20,129 bases of DNA from UBA12079 sp964608745. Its GTDB lineage: Bacteria; Patescibacteriota; Minisyncoccia; Phycocordibacterales; UBA12079. Position 1 is the first letter of the stretch. The number at the start of each line of letters is the position of its first letter. Positions 1-6,862 of the stretch are shown one piece after another. The stretch covers positions 1-20,129 of the forward strand of contig CAZSPC010000015.1 of the NCBI GenBank assembly GCA_964608745.1. Reading direction: 5' to 3'. The notes below the pieces were generated by a model. That model made no database searches. It saw only the letters and a list, made by a program, of their open reading frames with translations, and was not told where the DNA came from. A program made the position numbers and the translations under genes.

Positions 1-12
1 TATATTGCAACA

Positions 13-41
13 AAAAACTGGGGTTTCAAACCCCAGTTTTT
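13..41 (-). terminator. Intrinsic terminator behind the 37-residue ORF
   Basis: A perfect 14-bp inverted repeat (AAAAACTGGGGTTT and its complement) is separated by a single base and flanked by A and T runs, so it could act in both directions. On the minus strand it ends the small ORF, whose TGA stop lies inside the hairpin. It may also serve a gene lying to the left of the window. Confidence 0.8.
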
Positions 42-139
42 GATATTAAGTCTTTTTTTACCCAAAAAATTATTTTTTCCCATTTTTCGTCGGACTCTTT
101 CCATCTCTCCGGCCACTCTTTACTGAGTTGGTGTTCCAT
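26..139 (-). CDS. Small ORF, 37 residues, strong ribosome binding site
   Basis: The minus strand carries an ATG at 139-137 preceded by AAAAGGAG with a 6-base spacer, an unusually strong Shine-Dalgarno for this window. The predicted peptide begins MEHQLSKEWPERWKES, is rich in Trp (4), Lys and Glu, and has no membrane segment or cysteines. Its TGA stop sits in the left part of a perfect intrinsic terminator, and a plausible promoter lies upstream, so a complete short transcription unit is visible. The family is not recognised and no function is proposed. It could be a chance ORF inside a small RNA gene, but the spacing of promoter, ribosome site, ORF and terminator argues for a translated small protein. 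Confidence 0.6.
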   Translation of the reverse strand: MEHQLSKEWPERWKESDEKWEKIIFWVKKDLISKTGV

Positions 140-188
140 TTTAGTCTCCTTTTCTTGATTTGATTTATATTCTACTTTCCTGCCATTT

Positions 189-217
189 ATTTAACACTAA
201 AATTGCATTTTTGTAAA
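189..217 (-). promoter_or_regulatory. Putative promoter of the 37-residue ORF
   Basis: On the minus strand TTTACA (217-212) is followed after 17 bases by TTAAAT (194-189). The spacing is canonical, the -10 box is weak, and the start codon lies 50 bases downstream. Position and spacing are the only evidence. Confidence 0.4.
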
Positions 218-226
218 GTTTTTTTT

Positions 227-248
227 AATGGCTCACGTATGAGCCGTT
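227..248. repeat. GGCTCA..TGAGCC palindrome, copy 1 (imperfect)
   Basis: GGCTCA and TGAGCC arms flank a 4-base centre, with one mismatch further out. Two perfect relatives with different centres occur at 8608-8633 and 8690-8719, so this is a dispersed palindromic family rather than a one-off hairpin. Confidence 0.6.
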
Positions 249-378
249 GATTTTGGCTTTATTGAACCATTTGTAGGGATTGAGAACTAATTTTTACGGA
301 AGATAGGGGTTTCGTCATTGCTCCAAATTTATCTTTTATTTTTAAAGGAAAAATTTGAAGTCACGCAAACCGGGAACT

Positions 379-410
379 GGATTGCCACGACCTTCGGTCT
401 CGCAATGACG
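379..410 (-). repeat. REP-like repeat (CGTCATTGCGAG..GGCAATCC type)
   Basis: Read on the minus strand this is CGTCATTGCGAGACCGAAGG followed by TCGTGGCAATCC. The same type occurs twice at 8455-8541, and a fragment CGTCATTGCTCC is at 313-324. Such CGTCATTGCGAG repeats are dispersed intergenic elements in many bacterial genomes. The stretch 140-488 holds no gene that I can support, only this repeat and the neighbouring palindromes. Confidence 0.75.
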
Positions 411-431
411 AAAAATTGAAAATTTTTCGTT

Positions 432-460
432 AATGAATTTTGGCTCCGCCAAAATTCATT
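432..460. repeat. 12-bp perfect hairpin, TTTTGGC type
   Basis: AATGAATTTTGG and its complement flank CTCCG. It sits just downstream of the DUF333 gene, but no T run follows, so terminator function is uncertain. A relative with a TTTTGGC core is at 2223-2249. The adjacent 463-493 is a short AGCTATCAGCTATCAGCTA repeat whose relative occurs inside parB (about 1240-1270). Confidence 0.6.
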
Positions 461-488
461 CTACCAGCCATAAGCTATCAGCTATCAG

Positions 489-887
489 CTACAGATCACA
501 AACCCCTGAATAATATTCCACCAACCCACAAATTTTTTCACCAATCTCACAATTCTCTCTATTTACAGTCCCGCCCCTAATAGCACAAAAGCGTTCTTCT
601 TCGGTAATATACCCAACCACCCTTCTACCACCAATTGGACAATCTCCCCGAAACATAGCCCACTCTTCACATTGTCGATTGTCATCAAAATAACAAACTC
701 CGTACTCTCCCCTTTCATCTCTTTGTATTTTTAACTCTCCGCCTTTTTCAATACAATTTACAGATGCCGGATTGGGTAAACCGATTCTTTGTTCTTCTAC
801 GGGCACCTGTTCTTTATTACTAAATCCAACAAAAATTAGATAGGCAACAAAGATGAGGACTATTATTTTTAAGAATAATTTAATCAT
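489..887 (-). CDS. DUF333-type membrane-anchored protein
   Basis: The 132-residue protein has a hydrophobic N-terminal helix (residues 4-22) with no lipobox cysteine, so it is probably anchored by an uncleaved signal, facing out. Residues 37-84 match the DUF333 / COG3042 pattern: NPASVNCIEKGGEL, then a YGVCYF strand, then CEEWAMFRGDCP. The rest is Cys-rich with a second similar half around residues 100-130. DUF333 proteins were once called putative hemolysins, but their function is not established. The gene starts 2 bases beyond the parB stop and is probably co-transcribed with parB. Six or more cysteines suggest disulfides outside the membrane. Confidence 0.8.
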   Translation of the reverse strand: MIKLFLKIIVLIFVAYLIFVGFSNKEQVPVEEQRIGLPNPASVNCIEKGGELKIQRDERGEYGVCYFDDNRQCEEWAMFRGDCPIGGRRVVGYITEEERFCAIRGGTVNRENCEIGEKICGLVEYYSGVCDL

Positions 888-889
888 AT

Positions 890-2176
890 TTAAATATTAA
901 AGTTTTTTGGTGGGTAATCACCACTGTCTTCTTTTGTTTCTTGCTGTGTATTTTCAGGGTCTATTACTGTTTCCTTTTCATAATTTGGAACATCAACATT
1001 TTCTATTTCTTCAATTATCTCTTCTTTTTTTCCAAACATATTTGAAAGAAAATTTCCTTCTTCCTTTTTGGGTTCTTCGGGTTTTTCAATTTGTTCTGTT
1101 TTTTCTACTTGCTGAACAGATTCTGTAACAATCTTCTCATCTTTCATTTGATCAAAATTATCGCCCTGAATCACTTCATTCTCATCCCCAACAACCGAAT
1201 CTTGAGAATTTTGCGGAGCAAAATTCTCAACCTCACTAGCCACCAGCTTTTGGCTATCAGCTATTGGCTTTTTAATATCATCTTCTGTATCAGCCACAAT
1301 CCCCTGTGACTTAATATAATTTTCCAACATTTCTGTTGGGTCTTTCTTTTCCCCCGTATTCACTAAATCCAAAATTTTTCTCAAATCATCATTAGAGAAA
1401 TAATCAATTTTTAGCTGACCTCCTGTTTCTTTCTTTTCGATATGAACACGAGTACCCAGAGATTCTGATAGTTGTTCTTCTAATTCTGCAATTTCTGGGT
1501 CGTGAATGACTTCTTTCTTTCTTACCTTATCAACCGCTACTTTTCGAGCAATCTTTTCTGCTTCCCGAACAGTAATTTTTTTATAAATAATTTCTTTATA
1601 AAGCGTTTGTTGTTCCTCTGGTCGATCTTTTAACATCAACAAAGGTCGTGCGTGCCCCTCTGTTACTTGCCCACCAGAAATCGCACTTTTTATTTCTTCC
1701 GGTAAAGAAAGGAGTCTAAGACTGTTTGAAACATATTCACGGCTCTTCCCTACTTTTTTGGCAATTTCATTGTGCTTAAACTTAAATTCATCTACTAATT
1801 GTTGAAAAGCCATCGCCCGATCAATTGGATTCAAGTCCTCTCGTTGAATATTTTCAATGATCGCCAATTCTAATTTCATACCATCCTCTTCTTCCTCTGT
1901 TCTAATAATCGCAGGAATTTGTGTCAAGCCAGCAATTTTTGAAGCCCTCAGCCTTCTTTCACCCGCAATTAATTCATACTCGCTCATTAAACCACCATCT
2001 CCTTTTTGGACTTCTTTTCGAGTAACTACTAAAGGCTGAAGAACGCCATATTGACGAATAGACTCAGCCAAATAGTTTAGCTTTTCATCACTAAAAGACT
2101 TCCTTGGTTGATAAGGATTTGGTTTAATTTTATCTACTTCTATCCAGAAGATTGAATCGTTTTGAAATTTGGACAT
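890..2176 (-). CDS. parB: ParB/Spo0J chromosome partitioning protein
   Basis: ParB spreads from parS sites and, in the family, hydrolyses CTP as a DNA clamp that organises the origin region. Residues 11-110 hold the N-terminal ParB domain, with NPYQPRKSF, YGVLQPLVV and the CTP-binding box AGERRLRA (71-78), followed by ENIQREDLNPIDRA (about 108-121). The HTH with HNEIAKKVGKSREYVSNSLR follows, and EGHARPLL near 173 is typical. The 428-residue length exceeds the usual 280-300 because of a long acidic, Glu/Gln/Lys-rich C-terminal tail that looks disordered. Two palindromic repeats lie in frame within the tail coding region. No parA and no canonical parS is visible here. The start at 2176 has no Shine-Dalgarno. 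Confidence 0.93.
   Translation of the reverse strand: MSKFQNDSIFWIEVDKIKPNPYQPRKSFSDEKLNYLAESIRQYGVLQPLVVTRKEVQKGDGGLMSEYELIAGERRLRASKIAGLTQIPAIIRTEEEEDGMKLELAIIENIQREDLNPIDRAMAFQQLVDEFKFKHNEIAKKVGKSREYVSNSLRLLSLPEEIKSAISGGQVTEGHARPLLMLKDRPEEQQTLYKEIIYKKITVREAEKIARKVAVDKVRKKEVIHDPEIAELEEQLSESLGTRVHIEKKETGGQLKIDYFSNDDLRKILDLVNTGEKKDPTEMLENYIKSQGIVADTEDDIKKPIADSQKLVASEVENFAPQNSQDSVVGDENEVIQGDNFDQMKDEKIVTESVQQVEKTEQIEKPEEPKKEEGNFLSNMFGKKEEIIEEIENVDVPNYEKETVIDPENTQQETKEDSGDYPPKNFNI
1202..1230. repeat. In-frame palindrome inside the parB tail
   Basis: A perfect 13-bp stem (TTGAGAATTTTGC and its complement) with a 3-base loop lies within the codons for VENFAPQNSQ. Its core resembles the intergenic hairpins at 432-460 and 2223-2249. 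The region is intact, so the element is translated. Confidence 0.75.
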
Positions 2177-2222
2177 ATTTTAGATTTATGATTTAAGATT
2201 TATGATTTAAGAATCTTGTTTG

Positions 2223-2249
2223 GAAAATTTTGGCTTTGCCAAAATTTTC
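2223..2249. repeat. 12-bp hairpin in the parB leader
   Basis: GAAAATTTTGGC and its complement flank TTT. The hairpin is bracketed by AT-rich inverted repeats (TTTAAGATTT-type at 2186-2212 and 2262-2280), so the parB 5' leader could form a long stem. Between parB and tRNA-Leu there is otherwise only a promoter, one larger inverted repeat and a terminator. Confidence 0.6.
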
Positions 2250-2292
2250 TTTTATAATTCCTAAATCTTAAATCTTAAATCTATTTTATATT

Positions 2293-2327
2293 ATTATAAA
2301 ATACATTCTAACATATTTCTAACATAT
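2293..2327 (-). promoter_or_regulatory. Putative parB promoter with tandem 11-bp repeat
   Basis: On the minus strand TTAGAA (2322-2317) precedes TATAAT (2298-2293) with an 18-base spacer. The -35 region is part of a perfect tandem repeat of an 11-mer (2306-2316 and 2317-2327), which could be a regulator site. The inference rests on the consensus -10 and its position. Confidence 0.45.
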
Positions 2328-2383
2328 TTAATTTTTCATAATCCATAATTTTAGAACAAAAAAGTGGATATTTTGTGGATTTA

Positions 2384-2471
2384 CCCCAACACCTTTCATA
2401 TTATTATTACAAAACATAAAAATAGTTTAGTGGTATATTGTATGAAAGACTATAATATGAAAGGTGTGGGG
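2384..2471. repeat. 20-bp inverted repeat bounding an 88-bp element
   Basis: CCCCAACACCTTTCATATTAT (2384-2404) is mirrored at 2452-2471 with one bulged base. The 47-bp interior is AT-rich. The element sits between the tRNA-Leu terminator and the parB promoter and resembles a small MITE-like insertion, but no target duplication is evident. Confidence 0.55.
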
Positions 2472-2479
2472 GGAAAACA

Positions 2480-2521
2480 AAAAAAACAATTAACTCAACG
2501 CGTTGAGTTAATTGTTTTTTT
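2480..2521 (-). terminator. Intrinsic terminator of tRNA-Leu
   Basis: A perfect 42-base palindrome (arm core CAATTAACTCAACG) carries A and T runs on both sides. It begins 5 bases beyond the 3' end of the tRNA on the minus strand and could terminate in both directions. Confidence 0.85.
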
Positions 2522-2526
2522 ATCTG

Positions 2527-2608
2527 TGCCGAGGGGGAGAATCGAACTCCCACTCCCGAAGGAACACGATTTTGAGTCGTGCGCGTCTACCAATTCCGCC
2601 ACCTCGGC
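2527..2608 (-). tRNA. tRNA-Leu (anticodon CAA)
   Basis: The minus-strand sequence folds as a class II tRNA. The acceptor stem is GCCGAGG/CCTCGGC, the D arm carries GGCGGAATTGGTAGAC, and the anticodon stem CACGA/TCGTG encloses loop CTCAAAA, giving anticodon CAA for UUG codons. The variable arm is TTCCTTCGGGAGT and the T arm has TTCGATTC. The discriminator is A, and the next bases are CAG, so CCA is not encoded and must be added by a nucleotidyltransferase. It is 82 bases long. A truncated copy lies immediately upstream, probably in the same transcript. Confidence 0.95.
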
Positions 2609-2623
2609 ATATATTTTATTATA

Positions 2624-2697
2624 ACTCCCAAAGGAACATACAAAATGACCACTGCGAGTCGTGTGCCGTAGGTTTCTACCAATTCCGCCACCTCGGC
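2624..2697 (-). pseudogene. Degenerate partial copy of tRNA-Leu
   Basis: The first 21 bases, including GCCGAGGTGGCGGAATTGG, are identical to the functional tRNA-Leu downstream. The anticodon arm is then scrambled (ACACGACTCGCAGTGGTC), only a variable-arm-like GTTCCTTTGGGAGTT follows, and the T arm and 3' acceptor strand are missing. The same AAAATATAT leader precedes both copies, so this looks like a tandem duplication that decayed. It cannot fold as a full tRNA. A tRNA-like leader with a regulatory role is possible but unsupported. Confidence 0.75.
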
Positions 2698-2708
2698 ATA
2701 TATTTTAT

Positions 2709-2737
2709 ATTATGTATTTCAAATAACATCTTAACAA
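2709..2737 (-). promoter_or_regulatory. Putative promoter of the tRNA-Leu unit
   Basis: TTGTTA (2737-2732) and CATAAT (2714-2709) are separated by 17 bases on the minus strand, 12 bases upstream of the tRNA-like copy. This would place both the copy and the real tRNA in one transcript. Confidence 0.45.
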
Positions 2738-2755
2738 AATAGAATCAAAAATCAA

Positions 2756-3490
2756 TCAGATTATAGAAGTAATATATTCCAACAACATTTTCACCGAAGG
2801 AGATCTATCATTTAAATAACCTCTACATTTTATAATTTCCTCAAAAACAAAAAATTGTTCCTTGGTTGCTTTTTTTATGTCAATTTTTTCTCTCAACTGT
2901 TTTTCTAATTCATTTAAAAATTCAATTGCCCCTGATTTATCAGCTTTTATCTTTTTCTTTGTACCTTGCCCGTTCATCTTTGATGATTTAGGGTCACCAA
3001 AGAAAACTTTTATCATTTCCATTCTTTCACCAATATTTGCTTTTAAATATTCTTGTACAAATTTCTCTTGTAAGCTACTGGACACCTCACTTTTAATTAT
3101 CATTAAACGAGATCTGAGAGTTGGTAAGAGAACTTCCCCAGAATTCATTAAAATAAAAAAATGTGTATCAACAGTTGGTTCTTCAAACATTTTTAAAAGA
3201 GAATTCTGAGCTTCCCGAGTTATAAAATTAGTTTTAATTATAAAAATTTGTTTACCCGATCCGAAGGATTTAGGGTCTTTCTCACTCAAAGTTTTCTTAG
3301 ACTGCAATTCATTTATCATCCTCCCATCATCAATTCCAAAAGTATCAAACTCACCCCGATAAAAATCGGGGTTATTTTTTAGAGAAAAATTTAATTCATT
3401 TTCAAGATATTCTAATACACCACCCAAAGAGTCCTCAAAAGATCCTTCAATCAAATAGGCGTGATGTAAATTTTCTTTATTTCCAAACAT
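2756..3490 (-). CDS. holB: DNA polymerase III delta'-like clamp-loader subunit
   Basis: Clamp-loader subunits of the AAA+ family open the sliding clamp at the replication fork. The diagnostic block is residues 87-126: KQIFIIKTNFITREAQNSLLKMFEEPT, then THFFILMNS and LLPTLRSR, matching the sensor 1 / SRC-like region of delta' and DnaX proteins. The N-terminus (HHAYLIEG) is in the right place for the first strand, but no Walker A loop is seen, as in delta' proteins. At 244 residues it is shorter than the usual 300-330 and lacks a Zn module. Its ATG overlaps the mreB stop (TAATG), indicating translational coupling. A delta subunit is less likely. Confidence 0.8.
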   Translation of the reverse strand: MFGNKENLHHAYLIEGSFEDSLGGVLEYLENELNFSLKNNPDFYRGEFDTFGIDDGRMINELQSKKTLSEKDPKSFGSGKQIFIIKTNFITREAQNSLLKMFEEPTVDTHFFILMNSGEVLLPTLRSRLMIIKSEVSSSLQEKFVQEYLKANIGERMEMIKVFFGDPKSSKMNGQGTKKKIKADKSGAIEFLNELEKQLREKIDIKKATKEQFFVFEEIIKCRGYLNDRSPSVKMLLEYITSII

Positions 3491-4509
3491 TACTTTTTAC
3501 TTATTACAGATTTATTATAAGCATCCATATGAGCCAAAGCCACGCCCGTTCCTTTTGCAACACAATATAAAGCTTCATCAGCTAACCGTGCTTTTACACC
3601 TGTTTTTCTTTTTACAAGTTTTGGTAAATTTCTTAATTGAGAAGATCCACCAGTCATAATAATTCCCTGATCAATAATATCGGCTGATAGTTCTGGTGGT
3701 GTATCATGCAGGACATCTTTTATGGCTTTCATCATTTCATTTAGTTCTCGCTTCAAAGCTTTCACAACCTCATTAGTAGTCATTTCAATTGTTCGAGGTA
3801 AACCAGAAACATAATCCCGACCTTTCACTTTCATTTTCATATTTTCTTTTTCAGATACATCAACAGCTGAACCTATTTTTATTTTTATATTCTCAGCAGT
3901 CTTTTCTCCAATTGCCAAGTTAAAATTCTTTTTCACATAATCAACAATTGCTTGATCCATTTTATCTCCAGCACATTTTACGGAAGTAGATGCCACAATT
4001 CCACCAAGAGAAATAACCGCAACATCAGTCGTCCCTCCACCAATATCAACAATCATATGACCCCCAGCTTCCTCAATCAAAATATCAGCTCCAATCGCCG
4101 CAAGAATAGGTTCTTTTACAACATAAGCTCTTTTTGCCCCCGCTTTCATCGCTGCTTCAATAACCGCCCTTCTTTGTGCAGAAGTAACACCAGCTGGTAC
4201 AGAAATTAAAATCTCCGGTTTTAAAAGTCCCCATTTACCCAAAGCTTTGCTAATATAATATTTAAGCATCGCTTCAGTCACCCGATAATCTGCAATCACC
4301 CCATCTTTCATAGGACGGTAAGCAATAATATTATCAGGGGTTCGCCCCACCATTCTTTTTGCTTCGATACCAACAGCCAAAATCTGATTATCCATTTCTG
4401 ATACAGCCACAACAGACGGTTCATTTAGAACCACCCCTTTCCCGGGAACATACACCAAAATATTTGCTGTTCCAAGATCTATTCCAAGTTTTTTTGTTAA
4501 AAATGACAT
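3490..4509 (-). CDS. mreB: Rod-shape protein MreB
   Basis: MreB is the bacterial actin that guides cell-wall synthesis in rod-shaped cells. The 339 residues match the family length. Phosphate 1 loop GIDLGTANILVYV (9-21), NEPSVVAVS, the phosphate 2 motif DIGGGTTDVAVISLGG (about 155-170) and the adenosine motif IIMTGGSSQLRNLP (about 288-301) are all present. The gene lies 182 bp downstream of murA on the same strand and its stop overlaps holB. The murA neighbourhood fits a role in peptidoglycan synthesis. No Shine-Dalgarno is seen, and the AT-rich leader can form a weak hairpin up to the start codon. Confidence 0.96.
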   Translation of the reverse strand: MSFLTKKLGIDLGTANILVYVPGKGVVLNEPSVVAVSEMDNQILAVGIEAKRMVGRTPDNIIAYRPMKDGVIADYRVTEAMLKYYISKALGKWGLLKPEILISVPAGVTSAQRRAVIEAAMKAGAKRAYVVKEPILAAIGADILIEEAGGHMIVDIGGGTTDVAVISLGGIVASTSVKCAGDKMDQAIVDYVKKNFNLAIGEKTAENIKIKIGSAVDVSEKENMKMKVKGRDYVSGLPRTIEMTTNEVVKALKRELNEMMKAIKDVLHDTPPELSADIIDQGIIMTGGSSQLRNLPKLVKRKTGVKARLADEALYCVAKGTGVALAHMDAYNKSVISKK

Positions 4510-4551
4510 AAAATTTTTTTCGAAAATTTTATAATTTTAAATCTTAATTTG

Positions 4552-4638
4552 TAAATTTTAATTCAATGACTAAATTTTAAATGTTCTAAATTTTTAATTA
4601 TTTATTCATTTGGTAATTTAAAATTGAATTAAAATTTA
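4552..4638. repeat. 16-bp inverted repeat in the murA-mreB gap
   Basis: TAAATTTTAATTCAAT (4552-4567) is mirrored perfectly at 4623-4638. The spacer is AT-only in character. The 182-bp gap contains no ORF and probably carries the mreB promoter. Similar TTTATAATTTATAATT runs recur at 7612-7645. Confidence 0.55.
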
Positions 4639-4691
4639 TAATTTATAATTTAAAATTATTTCAACCTCGATACATCCACAAATCTATCTTA

Positions 4692-5987
4692 TCAATTTCC
4701 AGCCCTCACAATCTTTACTCCGAGTCTCTTTAATCTATTCTCAATATCATAATACCCCCTATCAATAAAATCAATATTTTCAATAACTGATTCTCCTTTT
4801 GCAATAATCCCGGCAATTATGAAAGCAAAACCGGCACGCAAATCAGGACTAGGTAAAACCTTTCCGTGCAATTTAGTTGACCCGTCAACCGTTGCCCTAT
4901 TGGAATCCCAAACCTTTACCCCAGCACCCATCCTTTTTAAATCATCTAAATAACCAAGTCTGTTTTCGAAAACTGTTTCAAAAATACTACTCTGCCCTTT
5001 GCATTGTGACATAAAAACCGACATTTGTGGCTGAAGATCTGTCGGGAATCCAGGATATTCGTGCGTCTTCACATCTACCGCCTTAAACTTGGAGACCCGG
5101 TCTCCAAGTTTTTTGTTTATTCGCACGTAATCTTTTCCAATCCCAAAGTCTACTCCAGCTTCTTTCAGAGTAAAAAGTAGCGAATCAAGATGTTCAGGAT
5201 TACAATTTTTCACACAAACATCATCCCCTGCCAACGCTCCGAGAATCACGATACTACCGGCTTCAATTCTATCAGGAATTGCTTTGTATTTATTTTTATC
5301 AGATTTCAAAAGCTTTCCAGCCCGTCCTTCGATTTCAATGGTCGAGCTTCCAGCTCCTTTTATTTTTGCCCCACAAGAATTAAGAAAGTCAGCTAGAGAT
5401 TCTATTTCCGGTTCAGTAGCACAGTTTTTTAAAATAGTTTTTCCATCTGCTAAAATCGCCATCATCATTAAAGTTTCGGTTGCTGTAACAGACGGAACTT
5501 TTAGAAAAATTTCTGCTCCCTTTAATTTCCTCGCACTGATGACAAAAGATTCATTTCTGTAATCAATTTTTGCTCCCATTTTTTCATAAGCAGACAAAAA
5601 TATATCAACCGGTCTTTTACCAATCACACAGCCACCCGGAAATGGTAGGGTTACTTTTCCTTTTCTTGCTAAAACAGGACCTGACAAAATAATAGTGCCT
5701 CGAATTTTTTTTCCAATCTCTTCATCAATAATTGATGATTTTACTTTGCTAGAATTTATTTTTATAGATTTACCATTAATCTCAGTAGGCATCCCCATTT
5801 TTCCTAAAATTTCACTAATCGATTTTACATCATTCATCGGTGGAGCATTTTCAATTACTAATTCATCCTTAAATAAAAAACTCATTGCCATTGCCGGTAA
5901 AATTACATTTTTAGCTCCCATCACAAAATATTCCCCTTTCAGAGTTTTCTTTCCGTTTAATCCCTGGATAATAAATTTACTACTCAT
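4692..5987 (-). CDS. murA: UDP-N-acetylglucosamine 1-carboxyvinyltransferase MurA
   Basis: MurA adds enolpyruvate from PEP to UDP-GlcNAc, the first committed step of peptidoglycan synthesis in the cytoplasm. The 431 residues cover the whole two-domain EPT fold. GAKNVILPAMA (24-34) carries the conserved Lys-Asn pair, RGTIILSGPVLAR (96-108) is the substrate loop, and Cys120 in FPGGCVIGKRPVDIF is the catalytic, fosfomycin-sensitive cysteine. EYPGFPTDLQPQ (about 311-322) and a late DLRAGFAFIIAG are also typical. It ends with TGA, showing that TGA is a stop here. A palindrome is embedded in frame around residues 293-301. The gene is divergent from the PEGA-domain gene. Confidence 0.97.
   Translation of the reverse strand: MSSKFIIQGLNGKKTLKGEYFVMGAKNVILPAMAMSFLFKDELVIENAPPMNDVKSISEILGKMGMPTEINGKSIKINSSKVKSSIIDEEIGKKIRGTIILSGPVLARKGKVTLPFPGGCVIGKRPVDIFLSAYEKMGAKIDYRNESFVISARKLKGAEIFLKVPSVTATETLMMMAILADGKTILKNCATEPEIESLADFLNSCGAKIKGAGSSTIEIEGRAGKLLKSDKNKYKAIPDRIEAGSIVILGALAGDDVCVKNCNPEHLDSLLFTLKEAGVDFGIGKDYVRINKKLGDRVSKFKAVDVKTHEYPGFPTDLQPQMSVFMSQCKGQSSIFETVFENRLGYLDDLKRMGAGVKVWDSNRATVDGSTKLHGKVLPSPDLRAGFAFIIAGIIAKGESVIENIDFIDRGYYDIENRLKRLGVKIVRAGN
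5085..5111. repeat. In-frame palindrome inside murA
   Basis: AAACTTGGAGACC and its complement form a perfect 13-bp stem around a single base. It encodes the KLGDRVSKF stretch of MurA, in a region where family members vary in length. Confidence 0.7.
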
Positions 5988-5993
5988 TACTAC

Positions 5994-6022
5994 ATATTAC
6001 AGGAATGATAGAAAAACTCCAA
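5994..6022 (-). promoter_or_regulatory. Putative murA promoter
   Basis: TTGGAG (6022-6017) and TAATAT (5999-5994) are separated by 17 bases on the minus strand. The -10 lies only about 7 bases before the ATG, so a transcript from here would be nearly leaderless. Confidence 0.45.
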
Positions 6023-6025
6023 ATT

Positions 6026-6054
6026 TTGCAATTTATTTAGTAAAGATGTAATAT
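6026..6054 (+). promoter_or_regulatory. Putative promoter of the PEGA-domain gene
   Basis: TTGCAA (6026-6031) and TAATAT (6049-6054) have a 17-base spacer. The -10 lies 10 bases before the ATG at 6065, so the transcript would be almost leaderless. It is back to back with the murA promoter. Confidence 0.5.
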
Positions 6055-6064
6055 AGACTTAAAT

Positions 6065-6727
6065 ATGACAAAGAAAAAAACACACAAACACCCTATTTAC
6101 TTCTACGGCTTAATGCTAGCTGTTATTTTAGGAACGATTTCATATATCTTCTATACAGAAAACAACAAAGGTATCCTTAAAGTAAACACTACGGGAGAAA
6201 ATATTAGTATTTTTATCGACGGACAAGATAAAGGAATTTCAAATATAACCGAAGTTGGGAAACAAATAAAATTAAAGAAAGGAGTACATTCAATTCTTAT
6301 ATCAAAACCAGGCTTTTGGCCGTGGCTAACTGCTGTTGAGGTTCTTGGGAAGCAAACACTAGAAATCAATCCATTTTTTATACCAGAAAATGCCAATGGT
6401 TATATAATTCCAGAAGAGGATCCTGAATATCAAGACATAATCAATTCTTTCTATACTAAAACTTTGATTGATTGGGAAATGAATGAAAACACACCAGAGA
6501 TTATCACGAATTTTGAATCAGAAATCCGAGCATCTGATTTCTATAAAGACCGACAAGATGTTGTCATTGTTGCGGTAGAAAATGGCGTTTATGCGCTAGA
6601 AATAAATTCTTCAAGCACACCAAACTTCCAACCAATCTTCACCGGAGTAGAACCAACTTTCGTTAAAAAAGATAGTAACTCTATTTATGTGAAGGATGGA
6701 AAGATGTTGATGGAAGTAGTGTATTAG
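6065..6727 (+). CDS. Membrane-anchored PEGA-domain protein
   Basis: The 220-residue protein has a short basic N-terminus, one transmembrane helix (about residues 12-30) and then a PEGA domain (about 36-105). The beta pattern is GILKVNTTGENISIFIDGQD, followed by KLKKGVHSILISKPGFWPW. PEGA domains are small surface beta domains common in Patescibacteria and found near cell-envelope functions. Residues 106-220 are not recognised. The protein is probably anchored in the membrane with the bulk outside. It is shorter than some CPR relatives that carry a long beta-propeller-like region after the PEGA part, so it may be a truncated form. It ends with TAG and is followed by a terminator. Confidence 0.8.
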   Translation: MTKKKTHKHPIYFYGLMLAVILGTISYIFYTENNKGILKVNTTGENISIFIDGQDKGISNITEVGKQIKLKKGVHSILISKPGFWPWLTAVEVLGKQTLEINPFFIPENANGYIIPEEDPEYQDIINSFYTKTLIDWEMNENTPEIITNFESEIRASDFYKDRQDVVIVAVENGVYALEINSSSTPNFQPIFTGVEPTFVKKDSNSIYVKDGKMLMEVVY

Positions 6728-6760
6728 TGCGAAGTAGTAAGGTGTAAGTAATAAGAAAAG

Positions 6761-6796
6761 AAAAAACGAATTTGTCAAAAGCAAATTCGTTTTTTT
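6761..6796 (+). terminator. Intrinsic terminator behind the PEGA gene
   Basis: CGAATTTG and CAAATTCG flank a 7-base loop, with six A on the left and seven T on the right. It lies 34 bases beyond the PEGA stop and also faces the end of the minus-strand gene to the right, so it can serve both. Confidence 0.85.
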
Positions 6797-6862
6797 GATT
6801 AAAATTTGATTAAAAGAAAACTGGAATGTTTATATACTTTCATATGATTTTTTCTTTTTATC

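Noticed and set aside
890..2340. parS site near parB
   Set aside because: No sequence close to TGTTTCACGTGAAACA was found. The palindromes near and in parB have different sequences.
2364..2742. Plus-strand ORFs of 86 and 76 residues across the tRNA region
   Set aside because: They are antisense to tRNA-Leu, its broken copy and the terminator palindrome. The peptide similarity between copies only reflects the tRNA duplication.
4692..4694. Recoded TGA (code 4 or 25)
   Set aside because: murA and tgt end naturally with TGA at family-consistent lengths, so TGA is a stop.
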